Positions 45,955 through 55,191 of a DNA stretch of 64,000 nucleotides are shown here, one piece after another; the stretch's first letter is position 1; each line of letters begins with the position of its first letter. The stretch spans positions 62,001 through 126,000 of the forward strand of contig CAWJWP010000006.1 of NCBI GenBank assembly GCA_963846495.1, written 5' to 3'. The notes beneath the pieces are model-generated. The model was not told where the DNA came from. It saw only the letters and a program-made list of their open reading frames with translations, and did no database searches. Made by a program: the position numbers and the translations under genes. The DNA is from DASYQD01 sp963846495. GTDB taxonomy: Bacteria > Acidobacteriota > Thermoanaerobaculia > Multivoradales > JAIOJS01.

Positions 45955-47244
45955 ATGAAGCCGGGCCCCGATCGCCCTTCCGTCGATCCGCCGTCCGCCG
46001 AGCCTGTCTCGCGCGCGGAAACGTCGCTCGTCCAGCCGCCCGCGGTACCCCGCGAGCTGCCGCGGCGCACGCCCACCGGGACGATGCGCTCGGCGGCGGC
46101 CAACGCGCGGCTCGCCAGCGTGCTGGAGATGATCGGCGACGCCTTCGTCGCCTTCGACGCCGACTTCAACTACACCTACGTCAACGAGAAGGCCGCCGCC
46201 CTCTTCGGCCGCAAGGCCGCCGACCTCGTCGGGCGCAACTACTGGCAGGAGTTTCCGGAGGCGCGCGGCACGTACTTCGCCGAGGCCTACGTGCGCGCCC
46301 TCGAGACCGGCGAGCCGATCCAGTTCGAGAACCACTTCGTGCCGTGGGACCGCTGGTTCGAGAACCGCGTCTACCCCTCGGCCGACGGGCTGGCGATCTT
46401 CTTCACCGAGATCACCGACAGGAAGCGCGCCGAAGCGGCGATGCGGCAGCTCAACGTCGAGCTCGAGCGCCGCGTCGCCGAGCGCACGGCGCGCCTGCAG
46501 GCCGCCAACAAGGAGCTCGAGGCGTTCTCCTACTCGGTGTCGCACGACCTGCGGGCGCCGCTGCGCGCCATCGGCGGCTTCGCCGAGATCATCGCCCGCC
46601 GCTACGCCGCGAGCCTCCCTGCCGAGGGGCAGCGCTACTTCGCCAACATCCTGCAGGCGAGCGAGCGGATGAACCAGCTCATCGACGCGCTCCTCGGCTA
46701 CTCGCGCCTCGGGCACTGGGCCGTGCGCCGCGAGACGATCGCGCTCCACGACGTGTTCGCCTCGCTGCAGGCCGACTTCGCGCCGCGGGTGCAGCAGTCG
46801 GGCGGGCGGCTGGGCGTCGCCGACGACCTGCCCGCCGTCTGCGGCGACCGCGTGCTGCTCGAGCAGCTCTTCGGCAACCTGCTCGACAACGCGCTCACCT
46901 ACCACCTGCCGGGCACGCCGCCGGAGGTCACGGTGAGCTGGAGCCGCGAGGGGGATGACGTCGTCGTGCGGGTGCGCGACCGCGGCATCGGCATCCCGCG
47001 CGAGCACCAGGAAAAGATCTTCGATATCTTCCAGCGCCTGCACTCCGAGGACGCTTACCCCGGCACCGGTGTCGGTCTCGCCACCGTGCGCAAGGCGGCC
47101 GACCTGCTCGGCGGCGCGGTGATGGTGGAGTCCGAGCCCGGCGCCGGCGCCACCTTCCACGTCGCGCTGCCGGCCGCTGACGCCGCCGCCGCCGGCGCAA
47201 CCCGAGCCCCTGCGGAGCGCGGCGCGATGAGCGCAACTCCATGA
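45955..47244 (+). CDS. PAS-domain sensor histidine kinase (phytochrome-kinase-like)
   Basis: 429 residues, soluble. A Pro-rich N-terminus (1-45) precedes a PAS domain (about 50-160, MIGDAFVAFDADFNYTYVNE) and a coiled coil (ERRVAERTARLQAANKELE). The H-box has His197 in SYSVSHDLRAPLRAIGGF, then N-box LFGNLLDNALTYH, G1 RDRGIGIP and G2 GTGVGLATVRKAAD. This H-box is typical of bacteriophytochrome-like kinases that pair with Rcp1-type receivers. The receiver gene overlaps its last codons (ATGA-like), so the two are coupled. The signal is unknown because no GAF or bilin-binding domain is present. Confidence 0.87.
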   Translation: MKPGPDRPSVDPPSAEPVSRAETSLVQPPAVPRELPRRTPTGTMRSAAANARLASVLEMIGDAFVAFDADFNYTYVNEKAAALFGRKAADLVGRNYWQEFPEARGTYFAEAYVRALETGEPIQFENHFVPWDRWFENRVYPSADGLAIFFTEITDRKRAEAAMRQLNVELERRVAERTARLQAANKELEAFSYSVSHDLRAPLRAIGGFAEIIARRYAASLPAEGQRYFANILQASERMNQLIDALLGYSRLGHWAVRRETIALHDVFASLQADFAPRVQQSGGRLGVADDLPAVCGDRVLLEQLFGNLLDNALTYHLPGTPPEVTVSWSREGDDVVVRVRDRGIGIPREHQEKIFDIFQRLHSEDAYPGTGVGLATVRKAADLLGGAVMVESEPGAGATFHVALPAADAAAAGATRAPAERGAMSATP

Positions 47245-47690
47245 GTACCAGACCGGCGCACATCCTCCTCGTCGAGGACAACCGCATGGACGTCGAGCTG
47301 GTGCTCGACGCCTTCCGCGAGGCGCGCCTGCTCGACACCGTCCACGTCTCGCCCAACGGCAACGACGCGCTCGACTACCTCTTCGGCCGCGGCCGCTACG
47401 CCGACCGCCGCGCCTTCCCGCTGCCCGACCTCGTGCTGCTCGACCTCGGGCTGCCCGGCGTCGACGGCTTCACCGTGCTGCGCGAGCTCAAGGCGGCGCC
47501 CATCCTCAAGCGGCTGCCGGTCGTCATCCTCACCTCCTCGCGCGAGGACCGCGACCGCGCCACCACCTACGACAGCGGCGCCAACAGCTATCTCGTCAAG
47601 CCGGTGTCGTTCTCCGGCTTCCTCGACGTCGTGCAGCAGATCGAGCGCTACTGGCTGGCGCTCAACGTGGCGCCGCCGGTCGGCAAGTGA
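47241..47690 (+). CDS. Rcp1-like single-domain response regulator
   Basis: A 149-residue stand-alone receiver with acidic pocket VEDN, phosphoacceptor Asp near residue 70 (LVLLDLGLPGVDG), Thr in ILTSSRE and Lys in VKPVSF. The FVY-type insert RGRYADRRAFPLPDL before the Asp strand is the hallmark of the Rcp1 group. It would relay phosphate from the upstream kinase to the next gene product or to unlinked effectors. Confidence 0.87.
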   Translation: MSTRPAHILLVEDNRMDVELVLDAFREARLLDTVHVSPNGNDALDYLFGRGRYADRRAFPLPDLVLLDLGLPGVDGFTVLRELKAAPILKRLPVVILTSSREDRDRATTYDSGANSYLVKPVSFSGFLDVVQQIERYWLALNVAPPVGK

Positions 47691-47697
47691 AGATGTA

Positions 47698-48741
47698 GTG
47701 AAGCGGGTCCGCGTCCTCTACGTCGACGACTACCCGCTCGACCGCGAGCTGGTGCGGCACGCGCTCGAGGTCGAGGACGACGGGTTCACGCTCGTCGAGG
47801 CCGCCTCGCGCACCGAGTTCGAGGCGGCGCTCCACGACGGCAGCTTCGACGTCGTGCTCTCCGACTTCAACATCCTCGGCTTCCAGGGGCTCGACGTGCT
47901 GGCGGCGGTGCAGTCGCTTCCGTACCCGGTGCCGGTGGTGATCGTCACCGGTACGGGCTCGGAGGAGGTCGCCGTCCAGGCGATGAAGCAGGGTGCCGCC
48001 GACTACGTGATCAAGACGCCGCAGCACATCCAGCGACTGCCGCTCACCATCCAGGCCGCGCTCGAGAAGCGGCGGCTGGAGGAAGAGAGCCGCCGCGCGC
48101 AGGCGCGCACGGTCGAGCTGCTCGCCGACCTGCAGCAGGTGAACGCCGACCTGCTGCGCGCCTACAACGCGACCATCGAAGGATGGTCGCGGGCGCTCGA
48201 CCTGCGCGACAAGGAGACCGAGGGACACACGGTTCGCGTCACCGAGATGACGATCGAGCTGGCGCGCGAGATGGGCATCGCCGAGAGCGAGCTCGTGCAC
48301 GTGCGGCGCGGCGCGTTGCTGCACGACATCGGCAAGCTCGGCGTGCCCGACGACGTGCTGCTCAAGCCGGCGCCGCTCTCCCCCGAGGAGTGGGCGATCA
48401 TGCGGCGCCACCCGCAGTACGCGCGTGACCTCTTGGCGCCGATCGACTTCCTGGCGCCGGCGCTCGACATCCCGCTCAACCACCACGAGCGCTGGGACGG
48501 CACCGGCTATCCGCAAGGGCTGCGCGGCGAGGAGATCCCGCTCGTCGCCCGCATCTTCGCCGTCGTCGACGTGTGGGACGCGCTGCGCTCCGACCGCCCC
48601 TATCGGCCGGCGCTGCCCGACGAGGCGGTGATCGAATACTTGCGCTCGTCCTCCGGCACGCAGTTCGATCCGCATGTCGTCGACACGTTCCTGGCGTTGC
48701 TCGCGCGGCAGGTGACGGCGCAACCGCAACCGCGGCCGTAG
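47698..48741 (+). CDS. Receiver-HD-GYP cyclic-di-GMP phosphodiesterase
   Basis: 347 residues, GTG start 7 bp after the preceding stop. Receiver domain 4-125 with Asp in VVLSDFNILGF, a linking coiled coil (LEEESRRAQARTVELLADLQ), then an HD-GYP domain (about 150-335). It has HTVRVTEM, HDIGKLGVPD and the complete HHERWDGTGYP motif, so catalysis of c-di-GMP breakdown is expected. As the last gene of the kinase-Rcp1 operon it is the probable output, linking an unknown stimulus to c-di-GMP levels. Confidence 0.88.
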   Translation: MKRVRVLYVDDYPLDRELVRHALEVEDDGFTLVEAASRTEFEAALHDGSFDVVLSDFNILGFQGLDVLAAVQSLPYPVPVVIVTGTGSEEVAVQAMKQGAADYVIKTPQHIQRLPLTIQAALEKRRLEEESRRAQARTVELLADLQQVNADLLRAYNATIEGWSRALDLRDKETEGHTVRVTEMTIELAREMGIAESELVHVRRGALLHDIGKLGVPDDVLLKPAPLSPEEWAIMRRHPQYARDLLAPIDFLAPALDIPLNHHERWDGTGYPQGLRGEEIPLVARIFAVVDVWDALRSDRPYRPALPDEAVIEYLRSSSGTQFDPHVVDTFLALLARQVTAQPQPRP

Positions 48742-48745
48742 CCGG

Positions 48746-48769
48746 CTGCGCCGATCCGCTGCGGCGCAG
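48746..48769 (+). terminator. Possible terminator hairpin
   Basis: 8-bp stem ctgcgccg / cggcgcag with an 8-nt loop, 5 bp after the HD-GYP stop and without a T-run. Confidence 0.35.
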
Positions 48770-48828
48770 GTCACTGCGCCATTACGCTCGCGCGACATAA
48801 TCGAGGGAACCGCGGGAGGCGCACGGCC

Positions 48829-51558
48829 GTGCAGCCAGGCAATCGCCTCGGCCCCTACGAGATCGTCGCTCCGCTCGGCGCCGGCGGCATGGGCGAGGTG
48901 TGGCGGGCGCGCGACTCGCGGCTCGGCCGCCAAGTGGCGCTGAAGGTGCTGCCCGAGCCGCTGGCCGCCGACGGCGACGCGCTCGAGAGGTTCGAGCGCG
49001 AGGCGCGGGCGCTCGCGGTCCTGTCGCATCCACACATCTGCGTCCTCCACGACGTCGGCCACGACGACGGCAAGGCGTTCCTGGTCATGGAGCTGCTCGC
49101 CGGCGAGACGCTGGCCTCGCGGCTCGAGCGCGGCGCCATGCCGCTCCAGGAGGCGCTGGCGGTGGCGATCCAGATCGCCGACGCGCTCGCCGCGGCGCAC
49201 CGGCTCGGCATCGTCCACCGCGACTTGAAGCCCGCCAACGTGATGCTGACGCGTGGCAGCGGCGTCAAGCTGCTCGACTTCGGCCTGGCGAAGCGGCGCG
49301 CCAGCGAAGCGGCTCGCGAGGTGACGCGCGAGGTGACCCGCGGCGGTGGTGGCGGACGTGCGACGCGGCCGTCGGTGACGACGCCGATGCTCACCGCCGC
49401 GGGCTCGCTGCTGGGCACGCTGCAGTACATGGCGCCCGAGCAGTTGGTGGGGCAGGAGGCCGACGCGCGCTCGGACCTCTTCGCCTTCGGCGCCATCGTC
49501 TACGAGATGGTGTCGGGCCACCGCGCCTTCCCCGGCTCGTCGGCGACCTCGATCGCCGTCGCCATCCTGCAGGCGCAGCCGCGGCCGCTGCGCGAGCTGG
49601 TGCCGGTGAGCCCGCCGGCTCTCGACCGGCTGGTGCGGCGCTGTCTCGAGAAGGAGCCGGAGGCGCGCTGGCAGAGCGCGGCGGACGTGGCCGAGGCGCT
49701 GCGCTGGCTGGCGGATGGCGGGCCGGCGTCGGCAGCGAGCAGCGCCGACCTGGCGAGCGGCGTCTCGTCGCCGGCGCGTCGGCCGCGGCTCGCCTCGCGC
49801 GAGCGGTTCGCGTGGGCGGCGGCGCTCGCCGTCGCGATCCTCGCGCTCGGCGGCGCCGCGCTCACTCTCGGCTGGCTCGGCTGGCGGACGCGCGCCCCCG
49901 AGGCCAAGCCGTTGCACCTCTCCCTGCCGCTGCCGCCGACGAGCACCCGCAGCGAGTGGTTCCAGCTCGCGCCCGACGGCCGTCAGCTCGCCTGGGTCGG
50001 CTGGTCGGCGGACGGCGTCTCCAGCCTGTGGGTGCGCCGGTTGGGCGAGTGGCAGGAGCGCCAGCTGCCGGGCACCGCGGGGGCGGCGCAGCCCTTCTGG
50101 TCGCCCGACGGGCGCTGGCTCGGCTTCTTCGCCGACGGCAAGCTCAAGAAGGTGCCCGTCGCCGGCGGACCGGCGCAGGTGCTGGCGCCGGCGGCGGCAC
50201 CCTACGGCGGCGCCTGGAGCCGGCGCGGCGTCATCGTCTTCGCGCCCGGTCTCGCCGATCGCCTCTACAAGGTGTCGGCCGACGGCGGCGCGGTATCGCC
50301 GCTCACCAAGCTCGAGGCCCAGGACGAGGCGCACCGCTGGCCCTGCTTCCTGGCCCAAGAAAACGATCAAGTCGAGCGCTTCGCCTTCCTCGCCGACAGC
50401 GCGCGGCCGGAGCATCACCAGATCCGCCTCGGCTCGCTCGCCGGCGAGAAGCCGCGGCTGGTGGTGCCGGCGGTCGGCAACCCCGTTTGCGGCGACGGCC
50501 ATCTTCTCTACGTCAGCGCCGGCACCTTGCTGGCGCAACGCCTCGACGTCGCGAGCGGCCGGCTCGAGGGCGAGCCGGTAGCGCTCGCCGAGAAGGTCGA
50601 GGAGAACGCCCCCAACCACCACTTCGAGGTCACCGCCGTTCCGGGGTTGCTGGCCTACCGCTCGGTGGACCCGTCGATGCAGTTCGTGTGGATCGACCGC
50701 CGCGGCCGCACGCTCGAGGAGATCGGCGAGCCGGGCAGCTACGGCTCCTTCGAGCTGTCGCACGACGAACGGCGGCTCGCCTACACGCGGCTCGACGCCG
50801 ACGGCCGCATCGAAGGCGTGTGGTGGCGCGACCTCGGACGCGGCATCGCCTCGCGCGTCGCCGCCTCGGGCGAACGCGGCATCGTCGGCTACCCGGTGTG
50901 GTCGCCGGACGCGGAGCAGCTGGCGCTGGGCGTCGTCAACACCGGCGCCTGGTCGCCCGGCCTCGTACGCCTCGGCAATCCCTCGCCACCGCGGCCGCTG
51001 CTGCGCGCCGCCGTCGACGACCTGCCGACGTCGTGGTCGCCCGACGGCCGCTGGCTCGCCTTCGTGCGCAGCGAGCGGCCCGGCGGCGAGAACGACGTGT
51101 GGGTCGCCTCGCTCGCCGACGGCAGCGCCACGCGCTTCACCCACGACCCCGGCAACGAGATGCACCCGGCGTTCTCGCCCGACGGCAGCTGGATCGCCTA
51201 CGCCGCCGATCCCTCGGGTCGGCGCGAGGTCTACGTGCGGCGCTTCCCCGAAGGCGAGCCGGTGATGCAGGTCTCGCGCTCGGGCGGTGGCATTCCGGCG
51301 TGGAGCGGCGACGGCCGCGAGCTCTACTACGTCTCGTGGGGCCGCGAGCTCGTCGTCGTGCCGCTCATGGGCATGGGGCCGGCGCTGACGCCGGGCGAGC
51401 CCGAGGTCCTCTTCGACCTCGAGACCGGCGAGCGTCCGCGCGTCTGGTGGGAAGGTGTGGCGCCGTCGCACGACGGCTCGCGCTTCCTCGCCCTCGAGCA
51501 CGTCCAGAGCCCGGCGCGCGAGCCGCTGCACGTCGTCGTCGGCTGGCAACCGCCCTGA
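48829..51558 (+). CDS. Membrane Ser/Thr protein kinase with periplasmic PD40 propeller
   Basis: 909 residues, GTG start with gggaggcg upstream. Hanks-type kinase domain about 8-275: glycine loop GAGGMGEVW, VALKVL lysine, HRDLKPANVM (His130), DFGLAKR, activation loop with a Thr/Arg-rich insert, and YMAPEQ. TM helix about 325-348. The periplasmic part has at least five PD40/TolB blades (LAPDGRQLAW, FWSPDGRWLGF, VWSPDAEQLAL, SWSPDGRWLAF, AFSPDGSWIAY). This kinase-TolB fusion is common in Acidobacteriota. The propeller probably senses an envelope ligand. CATAAT at 48794-48799 is a plausible -10. Confidence 0.88.
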   Translation: MQPGNRLGPYEIVAPLGAGGMGEVWRARDSRLGRQVALKVLPEPLAADGDALERFEREARALAVLSHPHICVLHDVGHDDGKAFLVMELLAGETLASRLERGAMPLQEALAVAIQIADALAAAHRLGIVHRDLKPANVMLTRGSGVKLLDFGLAKRRASEAAREVTREVTRGGGGGRATRPSVTTPMLTAAGSLLGTLQYMAPEQLVGQEADARSDLFAFGAIVYEMVSGHRAFPGSSATSIAVAILQAQPRPLRELVPVSPPALDRLVRRCLEKEPEARWQSAADVAEALRWLADGGPASAASSADLASGVSSPARRPRLASRERFAWAAALAVAILALGGAALTLGWLGWRTRAPEAKPLHLSLPLPPTSTRSEWFQLAPDGRQLAWVGWSADGVSSLWVRRLGEWQERQLPGTAGAAQPFWSPDGRWLGFFADGKLKKVPVAGGPAQVLAPAAAPYGGAWSRRGVIVFAPGLADRLYKVSADGGAVSPLTKLEAQDEAHRWPCFLAQENDQVERFAFLADSARPEHHQIRLGSLAGEKPRLVVPAVGNPVCGDGHLLYVSAGTLLAQRLDVASGRLEGEPVALAEKVEENAPNHHFEVTAVPGLLAYRSVDPSMQFVWIDRRGRTLEEIGEPGSYGSFELSHDERRLAYTRLDADGRIEGVWWRDLGRGIASRVAASGERGIVGYPVWSPDAEQLALGVVNTGAWSPGLVRLGNPSPPRPLLRAAVDDLPTSWSPDGRWLAFVRSERPGGENDVWVASLADGSATRFTHDPGNEMHPAFSPDGSWIAYAADPSGRREVYVRRFPEGEPVMQVSRSGGGIPAWSGDGRELYYVSWGRELVVVPLMGMGPALTPGEPEVLFDLETGERPRVWWEGVAPSHDGSRFLALEHVQSPAREPLHVVVGWQPP

Positions 51559-51569
51559 GCCGCCCGCGA

Positions 51570-51581
51570 TATCCTCGACGC
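51570..51581 (+). promoter_or_regulatory. Possible -10 element for a leaderless P-type ATPase gene
   Basis: TATCCT (51570-51575) exactly 6 bp before the GTG at 51582, overlapping the end of the previous transcript region. No ribosome site is seen. Same spacing as before 29093 and 35858. Confidence 0.4.
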
Positions 51582-53636
51582 GTGATCGTCGAGCTCGGGC
51601 TGCTGCTCGCCACCTATCTCGGGTCGAAGCTCTACGAGTCGCGCCAGGCCGAACAGGAAGGCGAAGAGAACGCCGCGCTCGCGCTCGTCCCGAAGGACGA
51701 CGCCCTCCCGGTGAAGGTGTCGCTGGCCTCACTGGCGCTCTTCGCCGTCAGCCCCTTCGTTCCCGCCGCGTTGCCTCTCGCTTTTGCTGCGTATCTCTAC
51801 GCCGCCATTCCGTACATGAAGAACGTCGAGACGGCGCTCAAGCGCGACCGCAAGGTCAACGTCGACGTCCTCTTCTTCGTCGCCGATGCGTTGACCCTCG
51901 GGGCGAGGCAGTACATCGCGGCGGCCTTCGGGATGCTGCTGATCCACAGCGGGAAGCTGACCGTCAAGAAGGCCAAGGACGAAACGAAGAAGCAGGTGAC
52001 GAACCTGTTCCAGGAGCTGCCGCAGAGGGTCTGGATGCGGGTCAACGGCGTCGAGGTGGAAGTCCCCCTCGCCGACGTGGCGGTGGGCGACCTGCTGGTC
52101 GTCGACCCGAGCAGCGTGATTCCGGTGGACGGTGTGATCGAGCAGGGAAGCGCGATGGTCGATCAGAGCTCGCTCACCGGCGAGGCGCAGCCGGCGGAGA
52201 AGGAGCCGGGCGACGAGGTGTTCGCCAATACCGTCGTCACCGCCGGCCGGATCCAGGTCCGCGTCACGCGCTCCGGCAAGGACACCACCTCCGCCCAGAT
52301 CGCCGACGTGCTGCTGAATTCGGTGAGCTACAAGACGGGTGTCCAGCTCACCGGCGAACGCTGGGCGGACGAGATGTCGCACCCGATGCTCCTCGCCGCC
52401 GGCGCGATCCTGCCCTTCGCAGGCCCGGTGCCGACGGCCGTCTTCATCAACGCGCACATCGGGGCCAGGATCCGGCTCTTCGCCCCGCTGGCGACGCTGC
52501 GGCACATCAGCGAGGCGTCGCAGCTCGGCGTGCTGGTCAAGGACGGGCGGGCCCTCGAGGAGCTGTCCAAGGTCGACACCATGCTGTTCGACAAGACCGG
52601 GACGCTGACCACCGACCAGCCCGAGGTCGCCACGGTGACGACGGTGGGCAAGTACCCGGCACGGGAGATCCTGGCCTACGCGGCGACGGCGCAGCGCCGG
52701 CTGTCTCATCCCATCGCCAGGGCGATCCTGCGCAAGGCCGAGGAAGAAGGAGTGACGCCGCACGAGACGCTGGACTCCAACTACGCGATCGGCTTCGGCC
52801 TGTCGGTCGACGTGGGTGGGAGGTTCGTGCGCGTCGGCAGCCTGCGCTTCTTCGAGCAGGAAGGGATCAGCATCCCGGCCGCCGTACGGGCGACGCAACG
52901 GCGCTCGCACGCCGCCGGCAACACCTTCATCCTCGTCGGCATCGACGAGCGGGTCGAAGGCACTCTCGAGCTGCGGCCGCAGATCCGTCCCGAGGCGCGG
53001 GAGACGATCGCCCAGCTGCGCGCCCTCGGCATCCAGCACCTCGCCATCGTGTCGGGAGACGACGAGCTGCCGACGCGGCGGCTCGCCGAAGCGCTCGGCA
53101 TCGACGAGGTCTACTTCAACACGCTCCCCGAGCGAAAGGCCGCGCTCGTCGAAGCCCTGCAGGCGCAAGGCCGGACGGTCGGCTTCATCGGCGATGGCAT
53201 CAACGACAGCATCGCTCTCAAGAAGGCCAACGTCTCGATCTCGATCGCCGGCGCCTCTTCGATCGCCAAGGATCAGGCGGAAATCATCCTGATGGACGGC
53301 ACGCTCACTCACGTCGGCCCGATGGTGGAGCTGGCGCAGCGCCTGGACGTCAACCTGCGCCGCAGCCTGACGATCTGCCTGATCCCCTCGGTCCTCAACC
53401 TGCTCGGCGCGTTCGTCTTCCACTTCAACGTGCTCACCGCACTGATCCTCAACAGCGTCACCGGAGCGCTCGGGGTGACCAAGGCGTTCTACGTGCGGCG
53501 GAAGGAGCTCCCGAGCGACCAGGCTGCCCCGGCCGAGTCGCCGCGCGCCCCTCCGGAGGAGGACCGGCCGCCCGAGCAGCTCCCCGAGCCGGAGGTAGTG
53601 GCGCTCGAAGCGTTGCCGCGGCTCGCGACTTCCTAG
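51582..53636 (+). CDS. P1B-like cation ATPase lacking the CPx metal motif
   Basis: 684 residues with all P-type catalytic signatures: SSLTGEAQP (TGE near 199), phosphorylated Asp337 in DKTGTLT, HP motif LSHPIARAI and GDGINDSIALKKANVSISI (from 537). The topology is that of heavy-metal P1B ATPases. However, the segment before the phosphorylation site, where CPC or SPC should be, reads FAGPVPTAVFIN, with no Cys, Ser or His ligand. It has no N-terminal metal-binding domain and has an acidic Pro/Glu tail. The ion is unknown. It precedes the four-gene cluster by about 155 bp on the same strand and may or may not belong to it. Confidence 0.83.
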   Translation: MIVELGLLLATYLGSKLYESRQAEQEGEENAALALVPKDDALPVKVSLASLALFAVSPFVPAALPLAFAAYLYAAIPYMKNVETALKRDRKVNVDVLFFVADALTLGARQYIAAAFGMLLIHSGKLTVKKAKDETKKQVTNLFQELPQRVWMRVNGVEVEVPLADVAVGDLLVVDPSSVIPVDGVIEQGSAMVDQSSLTGEAQPAEKEPGDEVFANTVVTAGRIQVRVTRSGKDTTSAQIADVLLNSVSYKTGVQLTGERWADEMSHPMLLAAGAILPFAGPVPTAVFINAHIGARIRLFAPLATLRHISEASQLGVLVKDGRALEELSKVDTMLFDKTGTLTTDQPEVATVTTVGKYPAREILAYAATAQRRLSHPIARAILRKAEEEGVTPHETLDSNYAIGFGLSVDVGGRFVRVGSLRFFEQEGISIPAAVRATQRRSHAAGNTFILVGIDERVEGTLELRPQIRPEARETIAQLRALGIQHLAIVSGDDELPTRRLAEALGIDEVYFNTLPERKAALVEALQAQGRTVGFIGDGINDSIALKKANVSISIAGASSIAKDQAEIILMDGTLTHVGPMVELAQRLDVNLRRSLTICLIPSVLNLLGAFVFHFNVLTALILNSVTGALGVTKAFYVRRKELPSDQAAPAESPRAPPEEDRPPEQLPEPEVVALEALPRLATS

Positions 53637-53791
53637 CGATAGACTGCTGGCGCTCCACAGCGGTCGAGGGGGAATTCGGGCGGCGGTGTCCGTCTAATAC
53701 GCCCGAGGCCCACAACGGCCCGGTTGGGACGCGTGCACGCCTGCTCCGCGTAGCCAGTGGCGTCCCGCTCATGAAGAAGGGAAACGGCGCG

Positions 53792-55187
53792 ATGGTGTTG
53801 TCGGACTCGAGCGTTGCCGAAGGCCACGAGCGCCCCGCCGTGGCCGGGCTCGAGATCGACCGCAGCCCGAGCGCCATCGCCGAGGCGTCGCGCGACTTCG
53901 GGCACCTGATCGCCGGCCGCGCCGAAGGCGTGGTGCGGCCGCGAACGCCCGACGACGTCGTCGCCGCGGTCCGCCACGCCCTCGCGACGGGAGTGACGCT
54001 GACCCCATGCGGCAAGCGCGCGAGCTGCGGCGGGCAATCCCTGCCCAACGGCGGCTTGTCGCTGGACATGACGACCCTGAACGGAGTGGGCCCGATCGAC
54101 GTCGAGGCGGGAACGATCGAGTGCGACGCGGGCGCCACCTTGCGCGCCGTCAGCGAGGCGACCCTGCGGCACGACATGGTGCCGCGGATCCTGTCCTTCA
54201 ACCTGGACCTCACCGTGGGTGGCGTGCTGTCCGCGGGCGGCTTCGGCGCCAACTGCCACCGCTTCGGTCCGATGATCGCCAACGTCCCGATGGTGGACGT
54301 GGTGACCGGCGCCGGCGAGCGGATCCGTTGCTCGCGCGAGAACGAGCGCCCGCTGTTCGACGCGGTCCTCGGCGGCCTCGGGCGCTGCGGCGTGATCGCG
54401 CGCGCGACCCTGGCGCTGCGGCGCATCCGGCCGCGGGTGCGCCTCTGGAACCTCCTCTATCACCGTCACCAGGACTGGCTCGACGCCCAGGAGCTCCTGG
54501 CGCGCTCCGACCGGGTCGATTACATGCAGGGGTTCTTCTGGGCCGGTCCCCAGGTGCTGAGGCCCGCCGGGGACGGCTTCCTCCCCGAGCCGCAGTGGTT
54601 CTTCGGGCTGTCCATCGGCTGCGAGCACGACGGCGAAGGGCCGGACGAAGCGCGGGTGCTCGCGGGCCTCGAGCCCACCGCCATCCTGACCGTCGACGAC
54701 GCCGACACGCGTCAATTCATCGACCTCTACCGCGATCGCTTCGTCCAGATGCGCCGCAGCGGCGCGTGGGAAAGGCGGCATCCCTGGGTCGACTGCCTGC
54801 TGTCGCCCGCCATGGTGCGGGAGAACCTGCCGCGGATCCTCGCCATGCTGCCGCGGGCGGCGGGAGACGGCCACCGCCTCGCCTGGTTCCCGACGCGAGC
54901 GCTGCCCGGACTCTTCTCGGTGCCGGACGGCGAGTGGGCGATCGCCATCGCCATCCTGCCGGTGGCCATCGAGGAGTCGGTGTACGAGCAGACCCAGGCC
55001 GCGCTCGACGAGCTGCGGCGGATGCTCTGGGGCCTGGGCGGGAAGGCGTACCTGATCGGTTGGTTCGGGCCGATGGACGACAGCCGAATGGCGCCGTCAC
55101 TACGGCCTCCGGTACGACGCCTGGCGCGCCGCCAAGGAGACGTACGACCCGCAGGGCGTGCTCCACTCGATGGCTTTCGGTACGTGA
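53792..55187 (+). CDS. FAD-binding oxidase of the cytokinin-dehydrogenase/BBE-like type (one frameshift)
   Basis: About 464 residues after removing one extra C at 55084-55085, which rejoins IGWFGPMDDS to EWRRHYGLRYDAWRAAKETYDP. The ATG at 53792 follows aagaaggga; an in-frame ATG at 53771 is the alternative. The PCMH FAD domain spans the first 220 residues (VVRPRTPDDVVAAVRHA, PCGKRASCGGQS, NLDLTVGGVLSAGGFGANCH). The C-terminal substrate domain is cytokinin-dehydrogenase-like, ending DPQGVLHSMAFGT. Such enzymes dehydrogenate amines or alcohols at C-N or C-O bonds. First gene of a tight four-gene operon, 4 bp from the next. Confidence 0.75.
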
Positions 55188-55191
55188 GGTG

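Noticed and set aside
47662..51732. Very long minus-strand open frame (over 1300 codons) opposite the kinase-ATPase region
   Set aside because: Antisense to several genes with clear domains. Composition is Arg/His/Gln/Leu-rich as expected of the opposite strand of GC-rich coding DNA. No domain is visible.
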